DNA of 64,000 nucleotides. Source: Lytechinus variegatus (Eukaryota; Echinodermata; Echinoidea; Temnopleuroida; Toxopneustidae). The notes under the pieces were generated by a model. It had not been told where the DNA came from. It ran no database searches and was given only the letters and a program-made list of their open reading frames with translations. The stretch lies in assembly GCF_018143015.1 (NCBI RefSeq), contig NC_054740.1, positions 45,253,422 through 45,317,421 of the forward strand. Direction: 5' to 3'. Shown here in pieces: positions 22,941 to 35,208 of the stretch. The stretch's first letter is position 1. Each line of letters opens with the position of its first letter. Both the position numbers and the translations under genes were made by a program.

Positions 22941-23414
22941 GTCTGAGATATTAAGGTAAATACAATACTGATGTCCAAGAAATATGGCTTCCAAGTACCT
23001 TATTTTAAACAAGAAATGGCTTACCCTGAACAATATGTCTGTGAAAATAATACCAGATTTGCAGCGATACTCAAATGGAAGCTCATATTTATTTGGATGT
23101 AAGCAACATGTATTCATTTTAACTAAGTATGGTTTGTGATTGTCGCTTAAAAGTTTCACCTTGGTAACAGCAGTTTTCCATATATACATAATAATGAAAA
23201 ACACCCAAGTTTAAGGTGAATACTTCACTTGCATACATGAGTGAAATTCCTGACACCAGCTAGAGCCTGACCCAGTTAAAATATTTCTCGATATTGTGTA
23301 GCATGAGTTGTACTGCGTGAATATAATGCTGATATATAAGAAATAATTGCTTACAAGTATAAAAAATTTAACTAAAATGAGTAAATCAAATACCACATAA
23401 AATAAATTTTCTCT
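22941..23414. other. No gene recognised
   Basis: AT-rich sequence. Two weakly similar segments contain 'gtgaatacaatactgatgtccaagaaatat'-like words (near 22960 and 23320), hinting at an old direct repeat. Confidence 0.4.
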
Positions 23415-24049
23415 TTTAAAGGGGAATGAAACCTTTGGAACAAATAGGCTTGTGTAGAAACAGAAAAATCAGAGAATAAGAATAAAGAAAGTTTGAGAAA
23501 AATCGGACAAATAATGAGAAAGTTATGAGCATTTAAATATTGCAATCACTAATGCTATGGAGATCCTCCAATTGGCAATGCGACAAGGATGTGTGATGTC
23601 ACTGATGAACAACTTTCCCTTTGGTGGACTATAAAATACCCTCAAAATGTCTCTTTTTGCTTTTTCTTATGATGATACAAACACTTTATCCATGATGTAT
23701 TCTTAACAAAATATTTATTACATGCCCTCATGTAGACAGAACACATGATCTATGGATAGATGTGATAAAAGAGGCAATTCAAGTGAAATATATCCTAAAG
23801 TAATGGGGAGAGTTGTTCACAAGTGACATCACTCATCTTTGTCGCGTTGTCAATTTGCTATCTCCATAGCATTAGTGATCGCAATACTCAAATGCTCATA
23901 ACTTTCTCATTATTTGTCCGATTTTTCTCAAACTTTTGTTGATCTGTTTCTTTGATTTTTCTATTTTCACACAAGCTATCTTGTTCCAATGGTTTCATTC
24001 TTTTTTAAGTGAAATCAACTTTTTGTTGGCGTGGACTTATCCTTTAAAG
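23415..24049. repeat. Foldback element with ~180-bp arms (ATCACTAATGCTATGGAG type)
   Basis: The left arm (to about 23600) with 'aatcactaatgctatggaga' and 'gagaaagttatgagcattt' is complementary to the right arm (23840-24005) with 'tctccatagcattagtgatc' and 'aaatgctcataactttctc'. The ends are TTTAAAGGGG and ATCCTTTAAAG. Partial copies lie at 21110-21260 and 49130-49300. Non-coding. Confidence 0.8.
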
Positions 24050-24475
24050 TATGTAACAATAAGGATCAGTGCGAACGACCCATCATTTCTCGCGCTACAA
24101 CCCGCCCTTTTCTCTTGTTTTGACAAAAATGGGCGTGACCTTACTTTCAAACGGCCATTGCGCCATACGAGTTGACCAATTGAATTAAATATGAAAAAGG
24201 TTGTATCATTTTGACCTCCGGGCGAATAGTTGTCAAACTTGACATTGATATACGTTAATTATCAAGCTAATTTTTACAATTCTTCATCTCCTAAATCTTC
24301 TATCATACCAATGATCTACGTTTTCTTTATTATTTTGTTTTAGTAAAGTTTGTAAAAGCCTCACAATGAACATGACGAATTCCCCCAACTGAAATTATAG
24401 TAGAAATAGATCAAAAGAAATCGACCTTTTTCAGATGAATGAAATGAAACATTAAACTCATGTTCTAAGGGGAGG
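24050..24475. other. No gene recognised
   Basis: A somewhat GC-richer patch at 24065-24180 is flanked by AT-rich sequence. No exon borders found. Confidence 0.45.
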
Positions 24476-25204
24476 TTAAAGGTCAAGTCCAATTCATTCC
24501 AATGCCTGAAATTAATTTTCATATTATGAAAATTAGTAATTAAAAATAGAAAATAAGGAAAATAATCCAAAGATTATAAATTAAATGTCAAAAGTAAGTA
24601 ATTTGAACAAAAGTTCATGATGAATAAATAAGTACAATAAGTAAAAAAATGTTGATTTGAATCAATAGAGAAAAATCAGACAAGCACAATGCTGAAAATT
24701 TCATCAAAATCGGATGTAAAATAAAAAAATTATGACATTTCAAAGTTTCGTTTATTGTTATATGAACGAGCCACTTACATCAAAATGAGAGAGTTGATGA
24801 TGTCACTCACTCACTATTTCTTTTGTTTGAATTAGACAATATTTCAATTTTTACGAAATTGATGATTAGGACCTCCTTGCCTGAAGCACAAAATGTTAAA
24901 ATAATGGAAATCCACGTGTTCAGGGAGGAATGAAACTTCATTTCACATGACAATGTCGAGAAAATCAAAACATTTCATATTTTCATATAATAAAATACAA
25001 AAGGAGGGTGAGAGATGTCATCGGTCTCATTTGCATACTGACAGAGATATGCATATAACTGTTTTGTGAAATGAAGCGAAACTTTAGAACATCATAACTT
25101 TCTTATTTAACATTACATTTTGATGAAACTTTCAGTGTTATGCTTGTTGAATTTTTCTCTTTTTATTCAATTCAAGTTTTTGTCAGGTTGGACTTGTACT
25201 TTAA
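24476..25204. repeat. Foldback element, copy 2 (TTAAAGGTCAAGTCC family) with internal insertion
   Basis: TTAAAGGTCAAGTCC at 24476-24490 and GGACTTGTACTTTAA at 25190-25204 are the ends. About 155 bp of unrelated AT-rich sequence separates the left end from the rest of the left arm ('ttgatttgaatcaatagag', from 24651). Arms include 'ttcatcaaaatcggatgtaa' and its near-complement, and the loop has 'gacctccttgcctgaagc'. Confidence 0.75.
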
Positions 25205-25436
25205 ATCAGGCAGGGGCTGCGGAGGCTGAGGGGCTTCCCCACTTTCTTCTAAAACCATGTAAAAAAATCAAAATTTATCATGATTGTGTTTATTAGCATG
25301 GTCAGCCCCCCCCTTGAAAAACCGGTCTGTGGCCCGTGCTTGGTCAACTTTGACGGGAATCAAATTTTGCCAATTGAATTGCCGGAAGACCTGGGGGACG
25401 TTTCATTAAGCTGTTCGTAAGTTACGAGCGACTTAA

Positions 25437-26188
25437 CCCTAAAAAGACTGGGGGGTTGATTCAGCCCCCCCCCTCGACATTTTTTCCCGATAAACCCGCT
25501 GCTTGAAATCTTTTTACCGCGTCACTCGCTGACTTTTTACTTTAAGTCTCACGCAACTTTTGAGACCTAAATTGTGACTCCCGGGTACGCGGATTCGAAA
25601 TTACGCAACATTTCGCAAGTGCATGCAGACCCAAAATAACTCAAAAACGTTAATTTGTGTACAAATCCAATGCAAATAGTGTTTTTCGTCAAAATTCATA
25701 AATTGTATCATTTTTCCATTTAGTGCTTAAAATCAATTAAATTTATCTTTTTTATGGTCAAAATGAAGTCCCTGACAATTTCCATTGAAAAAACAATAAA
25801 AAACAAAAAGTCGAAAAACAGAGAAATACATAGGAAATTTAGAAAACAATAGAATACTTAAGAAAATAAATGTGATGTTGAAATTTTTAAAAAATAAATT
25901 TGATCAGATGCCTATCTAGATTATGTGAAACAAAAAGTAGCATTTTAGGGGCATTATTTTATTAATTAGAGCAAACTTATGATTTTACGCATAAACTGGC
26001 AAATTAATGAGCAATGAGATTTTTCACAGAATTATATATATTAAAATTTTGTAGATAATGCCATGGGTAACGCCCGTGCCAATTTCTGTTGCGATCGCGC
26101 GATGGACGACCGAGATCATAAGGTGGGGGGGGACTGAATCAGGCCCCCCAGTCTTCTTAGGTGTTGAAATAGCCCAGTCTATTTAGGG
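25437..26188 (+). mobile_element. TTAA-flanked MITE (piggyBac-like), copy 1
   Basis: Begins CCCTAAAAAGACTGGGGGG and ends CAGTCTATTTAGGG. TTAA is directly outside both ends (25433-25436 and 26189-26192). TTAA targeting with CCCT-type ends is known for piggyBac and is also used by Kolobok, so the superfamily is inferred. The 752-bp interior has no transposase. Related copies: 27812-28832, fragments at 18531-18746 and 49300-49905. Confidence 0.8.
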
Positions 26189-26192
26189 TTAA

Positions 26193-27807
26193 TAATCATT
26201 TAGCACAAAGGAAAGGTTCACTAGTCGTTCTCAAAGTCAATCTTAACTTACTAACAGATTTATGAATCAGCCCACTGCACTCTAATGATGAGCAGACCAA
26301 GTTGCTCCTGAAAAATGTATTGTACTACATAATTATTTATTCCTATGTAAAGCATCTCTTAAATTATTATCCCCCTAAGTATAAGATTACCGGTAGACCA
26401 ATTACTCTCTGCCAAAGACAATGGATCTGTTCTAAAATACAAATAACGTCTTTGATCCTCATTTGACCTGTGTTTTGCATTTAATATTAAAGTTTTTTGA
26501 AACTCAAAATTTCATAACCTTCTTATCTTAGTCAGATTTTGATGAAATTATCGGTGCTTCTTTGGTTTTTTCTCTATTTTAATATTCAAATTACGTTTTG
26601 GTGGAGTCTACCTTTTCTTTGATAGGCTCCATTGTAATTTGGCAATGTAATTGGTCTAATGTTATATATTGGGGATAGCACAGATACCGTTTATAATATG
26701 TGCAAGCTTTATGCACTCTCATTGGCGTATGAAGGATACCTGCAGGGTTGCTAGAAACCATATTCTATGTTTGATTGATCATCCATCTCTGAACTCATCA
26801 AGGAAGTACTTTATCTTGTGACACCTGTAAAAAATAAAAGGGGGGTATTGACAAACTTATAATAAACATAACCAAACTATTTCATCTGCATGCAAAACTT
26901 ATTGGTTTCAATTATCAATTCTTGTTATTGCATATTGCCAAAAGTCAGTGATCTACATTATCACTATCGATATCAATATCCATTGATATGAAAATCAACA
27001 TCAGGTGAGGGAGGACATTTGCTTATTCAGTTTATTTTATTCCAATCGCTCAGCTGAAAACTTTTATATTCTGTAATATGAAATATGTAAAAATGAAAGG
27101 GTGCTAATTGCATTCACCTTTGTACATTTAGAAGTAGAAAAAAAAATAAATGAGGGCATAAATGGGGCACTTAATAAGAGGTGAAAGAAGAGACACTGCA
27201 GAAGAGATATTTCACTCTAAAAAAAAGGAGCGCAAGAGTGCAATAAAGACAATTTGAATCAATATTCAATTAAAGGAAAAACTCATAGAAGGGAACAGGG
27301 GTAGTATTTTTAGATCCATTTCATCTCTGAAAAAAGAATCCCTTAAAATCCCTTTGAATTGATATTCTTCTAAGAACAATTTCATCTTCATTTTATTATC
27401 TAAGACACACCCATTTGTGAAGCAACATCCAATGAGAAAGGCTGTAAATAAAATGCAGCAGTCCCATCTCATTCATCCAATGAAAATCTTTTACGCCAGA
27501 TGTGGATTTAATCTTTTGATTAGTTACATATGTAAAATTGCATAATTCATGTGTAATGTCGTTTTGATAGTGTCCCTAATCCCCGAAAGAGTGTAACAGG
27601 GGTCCAATAAAATCATTGTCATTGTCTTTGCAAAATCAAACGATACTCTTATTCTTATCATTGTTTAGATGTCTACTTCGCATCATAAAAATTGTCTAAG
27701 TTGCAAAAACAAACAATACTCTTATCTTTGTTAAGATGTCACTTTTGCATCGTTTCATGCATAATTTCAGAGAAAAAATTATTAAACTAGTCTTTTGAAA
27801 TTTTTCA
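26193..27807. other. No gene recognised; one foldback arm
   Basis: 26460-26625 is a single arm of the TTAAAGGTCAAGTCC foldback family ('ttcataaccttcttat', 'gattttgatgaaattatc'). The remainder is AT-rich. A minus-strand frame near 27266-27472 starts MRWDCCILFTAFLIGCC, signal-peptide-like, but has no further support. Confidence 0.45.
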
Positions 27808-27811
27808 TTAA

Positions 27812-28832
27812 CCCTAATTCTGCCAGGGGAGGGCCATAATGCCCCCCCCCCCTCGACAATTTTTGCGATATCTGCTGCGCAAAGTTTTTTGACCTCGCCG
27901 CTCACTGACTTTTTACTTTTAAGTCTCGCATAAATTTTGAGACCAAATTTGTGACACCCGGGTGCGCGGTTACGACATTACACGTCAAAATGTAAGTGTA
28001 TTTCAGGGCTCGAATTAATCCAAGGCCATGGCCTTAGATGCCCTCAGAAATGGCCTTGATGCCCTTCATATATTTGTAGACTTAAGGCCAAAATAACTGC
28101 CCTTTTTTGCTGTGGCCTTGGTGCCCTGCGGTAATCCAGTGCATGTGCCCCATTGAAAAGTGCATTTATTACTGATGCCCTTTTTTTGGTGGCCTTGGAT
28201 GTCCCATAAAGTGAAAACTGCCTGCCCTTTCCCTTAAGTGCCCTTTTAAAAAATGGCCTTGCCCCTTTAAATTCTTAATTCGAGCCCTTATATTTTTCAT
28301 GTACAAATCCAATGCAAATAGTGTACCGGGTATTTAGCCAAAATTCAGAAACGTATCATTATTTCTACTTTTACTGATTAAACAATATTAATTTTGCCTT
28401 GTTTATGATCAGAATTCACTCTGGAACGATTTTTATCGAAAAAAGTACAAAAAAAAAAGAAATACATAAATTAAAAAAGCAATAAAATACATAAGAAATC
28501 GGTCTTGGCACCAGGATTTTTTCATTCACAATTGTTAGGAATGCTATAAAGAATATTTCACCAAAAATAGCATTCTATGAGCTTTATTTAGTGAATCAGA
28601 GCAAAAAGTATGATTTCATGAATAAAATACATAAGTTTCATGAATAAATTAGAAAATTAATTCCTACAAAATAAAAATATATGAATTCAGTGAAATTTAC
28701 CAATGCAACTGCGTAGATTATGTCACTCTCTACCATCATGCAAATTTTCATTGTGATAGCGCAATCCGTGGCTGAGATCTTAAGGGGGGCCCTAATGCCC
28801 CCAAGAATCAAAATACCCCAGGAGATTTAGGG
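27812..28832 (+). mobile_element. TTAA-flanked MITE (piggyBac-like), copy 2, with nested insertion
   Basis: TTAA at 27808-27811 then CCCTAATTCTGCC; right end GATTTAGGG then TTAA at 28833-28836. Inner wording parallels copy 1 ('gctcactgactttttactt', 'gtacaaatccaatgcaaata'). A 284-bp element (28005-28288) is inserted. The left breakpoint of the 5.2-kb tandem duplication falls within that insertion. Confidence 0.8.
28005..28288. mobile_element. 284-bp MITE with AGGGCTCGAATTAA ends, nested
   Basis: AGGGCTCGAATTAA and TTAATTCGAGCCCT are perfect inverted ends. The flanks TGTATTTC and TATATTTT match at 6 of 8 positions, consistent with an aged 8-bp duplication. Interior is rich in 'ggccttg'/'tgccctt' words. 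No coding sequence; hAT-like by duplication length only. Confidence 0.75.
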
Positions 28833-29033
28833 TTAATCTACAGGAATAATGTTGGAGTATCAGTCACTGTCAATGATTACATAACTTTCCTTCATTCTCA
28901 TTTTAACATTGGAACAAATAAACTGAATCAAACATGGAGCTCATGTTCATGTAAAAAAAAATCCCTTCCAAAAGTGATAATTGTACTCACCACTACACAA
29001 AACAGCATATTTGCATGACTTTTGTTCCATCAG

Positions 29034-29173
29034 TCCATGTTGATGAAATCAGGATTGACACTGAATTAAATGTGGAGCGTAGAGTTGTTCCAACTGTCCC
29101 AGATGATGTCACTGAAATTGAAATGATTATTTATTTAGTCTATCGATCAGATATACATGTCCTAAAGCTTCAG
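29034..29173 (+). CDS. Candidate internal exon, unrecognised (copy 1)
   Basis: An open 140-bp stretch bounded by an acceptor ('gacttttgttccatcag') and a donor (CAG then GTACTC). In the only well-behaved frame it reads HVDEIRIDTELNVERRV, then VPDDVTEIEMIIYLVYRSD and HVLKLQ. The composition is protein-like and mixed, with a possible beta-rich segment; entry phase 1, exit phase 0. I do not recognise a family. The donor is mediocre and no partner exon was found nearby, so this may be a fragment captured in a repeat. Confidence 0.35.
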
Positions 29174-29999
29174 GTACTCACCACTCATTCCACATGCAAT
29201 TTTAATGGCAAATGCACAATCTTCGTGACTGTAGTGTGACAAACGACTCCTTTAGTATTAATATTTTGTACATAAAATTGCAAATTGTAGAGAAAACAAA
29301 AAAAAATCATTTTTTTTAGGTGTATGCACCTTCATTTATATTTTTCCAACAATAGAACATGTTTTAAAAACTGAGAACTGAGGAACAAGAAAAAAAATTG
29401 CATGATAAATCGAGTGTGTATTAGATATAAGGACACCTTCAAAATCGGGCGGCAAAATTTAAAGGTGTTTGGAAAAGATGGAAGCGATATTTTGGTTTGA
29501 GATATTTTCTAATCATAAATTAATATATGATTTGCCATATGATTGTCCATCACTACCAATTTTCAGACAGGGATTATTTTTTTAGAAAAAACACATCTCT
29601 TCTGAATTGGGTCTATGTACAATTACATTTATAAGCAAGGCCAAGCCTACCTGAAGTGATGTTCGAGCAGGCTTTTCTCCTCTTCATTACCGCTCCACTT
29701 CCCCGAACTTCAAGTCGTTGAACTCGTTCAGATACTCTGAGTGGCAAAGGTGGGGAAAATGCATATTTATTGTAAAAAATATCCCCCAAAAGACATCAAC
29801 AATAAATAAAAGCTAGATTTCTTGCTCTAATCCTCCGGTTACCTCAATAAGACAAAATGCTATGCCTTGGAATGGAAATTTGAGTGTAAAACAGGGGGGT
29901 TCCCACTGCGGCACATACCCACCACACATTATGTACTAAGTACCTTGGCTCTAAGACCAAGTCTAAGTCAAGAGTAAGAAATTAAACTTGGCGTTAATG

Positions 30000-30794
30000 C
30001 AGTTTCGCAGCGGCTGGTAACCAGCATACCTCATCACCAATATTTGTTCCCAAATGTCATGACAAGTCTCTCAGTCACATTTCGATGTCAATATATCCAC
30101 CACTTTTCAAAATATCGTGATTGGGAATGGCTGTATTTCGGCTTCGATCTCAACGTCGTTGATCGACACAGCATAGACATCGCTTCGCAGATCGCTTGGA
30201 TTCACCGTGCACCGTAATGTTGATATGAACTGAAGTTAGCAACCAAATCATGCGAAAATGTGGCGAACAAACTGCCAGCATGCCGCATGCGAATCTATGT
30301 TCGCATGATTTGGTTGCTAACTTCCGTTCATATCAACATTACGGTGCACGGTGAATCCAAGCAATCTGCGAAGTGACATGGCGTAGACATCGCTTCGCAG
30401 ATCGCTTGGATTCACCGTGCACAGTAATGTTGATATGAACTGAAGTTAGCAACCAAATCATGCGAAAATGTGGCGAACAAATTGCCAGCATGCCGCATGC
30501 GAATCTATGTTCGCATGATTTGGTTGCTAACTTCAGTTCATATCAATATTACGGTGCACGGTGAATTCAAGCGATCCGCGAAGCGATGTCGATCAACGAC
30601 ATTGAGATCGAAGACGAAATACAGCCATTCCCGATCACAATATTTTGAAAAGTGGTGGATATATTGACATGAAATGTGACTGAGACTCTCAGTCACATTT
30701 CGATGTCAATATATCCACTTGTCATGACATCTGGTAACAAGTATTGGTGATTAGGTGTGCTGGTAATCGGCCGGTGCGAAACTGCATTAGCGCC
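30000..30794. mobile_element. 795-bp foldback transposon with GGCGNTAATGCAG ends and 8-bp target duplication (copy 1)
   Basis: GGCGTTAATGCAGTTTCGCA at the left mirrors TGCGAAACTGCATTAGCGCC at the right. TTAAACTT is present directly outside both ends (29992-29999 and 30795-30802). Inside, 'tgattcaccgtgcaccgtaa'-type sequence and 'catgatttggttgctaactt' occur as two successive inverted pairs, so almost the whole element can fold. No transposase is encoded; hAT- or Mutator-like by duplication length. Confidence 0.88.
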
Positions 30795-30839
30795 TTAAAC
30801 TTTAATGCATTGTTGGTTGGGGGGGGGGGGCCCCCTTAT

Positions 30840-31995
30840 AAAAATCGCCAATGGTATTTGAATGGTGCCGAATGGTAGTTGAATGGTAATCTGAATGGTA
30901 AATGGTACGCGAATGGTATTTAAGTGGTGTTTCAATGGTAAGTTCTTAATGGTAATTGGTAGTTTATTTAATGGTAAATGGTATACCATATACCGAATGG
31001 TGTTTCAGTGGTATGTGACTAATGATATGATTGGTATGATGAATGGTATACCATTTACCCAATGGTGTCTCAGTGGTATTCAATGGTGTCTCAGTGGTAT
31101 GTGCTTGTAATGGTATGATTGGTATGATGAATAGTATACCATACATCCAATGGTGTCTCAGTGGTATACAATGGTGTCTCAGTGGTATTCAATGGTGTCT
31201 CAGTAGTATGTGCATGTAATGGTATGATTGGTATGATCAATGGTATACCATACACCAATGGTGTCTCAGTGGTATACAATGGTGCTCAGTAGTATATGCC
31301 TCTAATGGTATGACTGGTATAATGGATGGTATACCATGCACCAATGGTGTCTCAGTGGTATACAATGGTGTCTCAGTGGTATTCAATGGTGTCTCAGTAG
31401 TATGTGTCTTTGATGGTATGACTGCATGGTATACCATGATATACCCAATGGTGTCTCAGTGGTATACAATGGTGTCTCAGTGGTATTCAATGGTGTCTCA
31501 GTGGTATGTGCTTGTAATGGTATGATTGGTATGATGAATAGTATACCATACATCCAATGGTGTCTCAGTGGTATACAATGGTATCTCAGTGGTATTCAAT
31601 AGTGTCTCAGTAGTATATGCCTCTAATGGTATGACCGGTATAATGAATGGTATACCATGCACCAATGGTGTCTTAGTGGTATACAATGGTGTCTCAGTGG
31701 TATTCAATGGTGTCTCAGTAGTATGTGTCTCTATAATGGTATGACTGGTATGATGAATTGTATACCATATACCCAATGGTGTCTCAGTGGTGTCAAATGG
31801 TGTCTGGGTAGTATGTGCCTCTAATGGTATGACTGCATGGTATACCATTATATACCCAATGGTGTCTCAGTGGTATACAATGGTGTCTCAGTGGTATTCA
31901 ATGGTGTCTCAGTAGTATGTGCCTCTATAATGGTATGATTGGTATCAATATGGTGTCTTAGTAGTATGTGCCTAGTGGTATATAATATAATCATG
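30840..31995 (+). repeat. TGGTATACCA minisatellite, array 1 (copy 1)
   Basis: Units of about 83-114 bp each start with a palindromic GGTATACCAT and continue with several copies of AATGGTGTCTCAGTGGTAT, 'agtagtatgtgcctctaatgg' split by variants, and GGTATGACTGGTATGATG. Less regular AATGGT words begin at 30840 after a G/C run and TTATAAAAATCGCC. Long open frames on both strands are simply the repeat read in frame. Confidence 0.9.
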
Positions 31996-33475
31996 TTGGA
32001 TAATTGTAAAGCTATAGTGGCTTAGTGGTGTTTGCCTAATGAATGCCATTTGTGTTAATGCTGAATGATATGCCCAATTGCATTACCCATTAACATAATT
32101 CCGAAGATTTAAAGAAAATATATCAAAGATTAAAAGGTATTTAGAGTTAATTAAATATTTGACCTGTGACTTTTATGCGAGCAGCTTCCCCAAATCAAGT
32201 GTAATCGCTCATGATTGTAAACATGGTCTCTTGCATTCTTTTAAATTGTCTTTGTCCTTATTAAGTAAAAGGTCTATATGTGTTTAAATATTATTGATCC
32301 AGTGGTTATGATACAATATTAAAAATTTGTTATATTTTGCTATTGTACATAAATTTAAATCTGATGCAATGGGTGCATGCAAAAATAAAATCAATCGGTC
32401 AATGAAATCTTTTTTGATAAAAAGGGTTTTAATATTTAATTAATAAGTTTTATTCTATTTTTATAATCATTTTGCTTGTTTATGGCCGCTTTTTATAAAA
32501 AGAACTATATATTGTGTATATATATATAGTGTTCCAAGAAGATATTTGCAATCAATCCCAAAATTCGATCAGATGCAAATTTACAGGTGATGATACATTC
32601 AGTTTATCTAGAACATATCAATTTGGATTTTTTTATGGATCAGTTGCAAGTTTGCAATGAAAAGTATGACTCTCATTATTTTGGAGTCTGAAATTGATTT
32701 GCGTTCGATTGCTTCGATTGCAAGTTTCTTGCAATGCCCCATATAGTTTTGCTAAAAATGAATTCACTGTTGGTTGTCTTGGTCCCCCAACCTCTATCAA
32801 ATTCCCATCCGCAAACCCTGATTTGGTCTGTCTGCAACGTCAAAAGCCCCATCTGACCCATTTGTACGCTATTATAGCTGCTTCCATTCATGAATTATGC
32901 ACCCTTTTTTTACAAATGATATTTCCAAAATTCTAATTCTATTTTAGGCTCTAAATATTCTTTCCCACTTGTGGACGGCGTTTATAAAGAGGAGAGCTAT
33001 TCTATAGGCCGGCATTACTTGATTGAAATGATTTATCCACATGGTCTTGCTCCCTCACCCCTATCAAAATTCCCTGCCGCCATACAGGGTATCGTACAAT
33101 GTAACAGAAAAGAAATCTACTGAATGAAATCTCAATTTCAATCATTACAAAAGCAAATTAAAAGGGAAGAGGAGTGAGTAAAAAATATATATATAAAGGG
33201 GAAAAAACAAGAAAAGAAAAAAGGCAAAGAAGAAAAGAAAGATTAACAGAAAAGAAAAAAAGACAACGAAAATAAAAAAGAAAATAACATAGAGAACAGG
33301 AAAAAAAAGTGAAGGGATCGAAAACTTTTTTCATATATTCCAAGATCCAAGGAAATTCAGTGGCATGCACTCACGCCATCATGGTTTCCAACCCAGAACC
33401 AATCGAGAGGAAAAAGAAGACACCCCTGATTTGGTTTTAATTCACCCCCCCCCCCCCATATCGGGATGTGTATTA
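31996..33475. other. No gene recognised (inside duplicated unit)
   Basis: AT-rich sequence with a purine-rich tract at 33160-33320. A mildly less AT-rich segment at 32690-32890 is open on both strands, but it lacks exon borders and resembles nothing I know. The same sequence recurs at 37205-38684. Confidence 0.45.
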
Positions 33476-34242
33476 TTAAATTCTTAATTCGAGCCCTTAT
33501 ATTTTTCATGTACAAATCCAATGCAAATAGTGTACCGGGTATTTAGCCAAAATTCAGAAACGTATCATTATTTCTACTTTTACTGATTAAACAATATTAA
33601 TTTTGCCTTGTTTATGATCAGAATTCACTCTGGAACGATTTTTATCGAAAAAAGTACAAAAAAAAAAGAAATACATAAATTAAAAAAGCAATAAAATACA
33701 TAAGAAATCGGTCTTGGCACCAGGATTTTTTCATTCACAATTGTTAGGAATGCTATAAAGAATATTTCACCAAAAATAGCATTCTATGAGCTTTATTTAG
33801 TGAATCAGAGCAAAAAGTATGATTTCATGAATAAAATACATAAGTTTCATGAATAAATTAGAAAATTAATTCCTACAAAATAAAAATATATGAATTCAGT
33901 GAAATTTACCAATGCAACTGCGTAGATTATGTCACTCTCTACCATCATGCAAATTTTCATTGTGATAGCGCAATCCGTGGCTGAGATCTTAAGGGGGGCC
34001 CTAATGCCCCCAAGAATCAAAATACCCCAGGAGATTTAGGGTTAATCTACAGGAATAATGTTGGAGTATCAGTCACTGTCAATGATTACATAACTTTCCT
34101 TCATTCTCATTTTAACATTGGAACAAATAAACTGAATCAAACATGGAGCTCATGTTCATGTAAAAAAAAATCCCTTCCAAAAGTGATAATTGTACTCACC
34201 ACTACACAAAACAGCATATTTGCATGACTTTTGTTCCATCAG

Positions 34243-34382
34243 TCCATGTTGATGAAATCAGGATTGACACTGAATTAAATGTGGAGCGTAGAGTTGTTCC
34301 AACTGTCCCAGATGATGTCACTGAAATTGAAATGATTATTTATTTAGTCTATCGATCAGATATACATGTCCTAAAGCTTCAG
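34243..34382 (+). CDS. Candidate internal exon, unrecognised (copy 2)
   Basis: Base-for-base copy of 29034-29173 in the second duplication unit, with the same acceptor and donor. Confidence 0.35.
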
Positions 34383-35208
34383 GTACTCACCACTCATTCC
34401 ACATGCAATTTTAATGGCAAATGCACAATCTTCGTGACTGTAGTGTGACAAACGACTCCTTTAGTATTAATATTTTGTACATAAAATTGCAAATTGTAGA
34501 GAAAACAAAAAAAAATCATTTTTTTTAGGTGTATGCACCTTCATTTATATTTTTCCAACAATAGAACATGTTTTAAAAACTGAGAACTGAGGAACAAGAA
34601 AAAAAATTGCATGATAAATCGAGTGTGTATTAGATATAAGGACACCTTCAAAATCGGGCGGCAAAATTTAAAGGTGTTTGGAAAAGATGGAAGCGATATT
34701 TTGGTTTGAGATATTTTCTAATCATAAATTAATATATGATTTGCCATATGATTGTCCATCACTACCAATTTTCAGACAGGGATTATTTTTTTAGAAAAAA
34801 CACATCTCTTCTGAATTGGGTCTATGTACAATTACATTTATAAGCAAGGCCAAGCCTACCTGAAGTGATGTTCGAGCAGGCTTTTCTCCTCTTCATTACC
34901 GCTCCACTTCCCCGAACTTCAAGTCGTTGAACTCGTTCAGATACTCTGAGTGGCAAAGGTGGGGAAAATGCATATTTATTGTAAAAAATATCCCCCAAAA
35001 GACATCAACAATAAATAAAAGCTAGATTTCTTGCTCTAATCCTCCGGTTACCTCAATAAGACAAAATGCTATGCCTTGGAATGGAAATTTGAGTGTAAAA
35101 CAGGGGGGTTCCCACTGCGGCACATACCCACCACACATTATGTACTAAGTACCTTGGCTCTAAGACCAAGTCTAAGTCAAGAGTAAGAAATTAAACTTGG
35201 CGTTAATG

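Larger units (their letters stand above)
28267..33474 (+). repeat. 5.2-kb tandem duplication, first copy
   Basis: Every block compared between this segment and 33476-38686 is identical at an offset of 5209 bp, apart from the length of a C-run near the end (about 33445 versus 38654). Left identity begins at TTAAATTCTTAATTCG; right identity ends at GGGATGTGTATT. The unit contains a candidate exon, a foldback element with target duplications, a TGGTATACCA minisatellite and about 1.5 kb of unassigned sequence. Confidence 0.92.

Noticed and set aside
30795-31848. Overlapping open frames rich in TTETPLNTTETPLYTT and NGVSVV motifs, on both strands
   Set aside because: They are translations of the TGGTATACCA minisatellite; frames exist on both strands because the repeat lacks stops, with no start context or splice sites. 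The same holds for the second copy and for 45576-46205.
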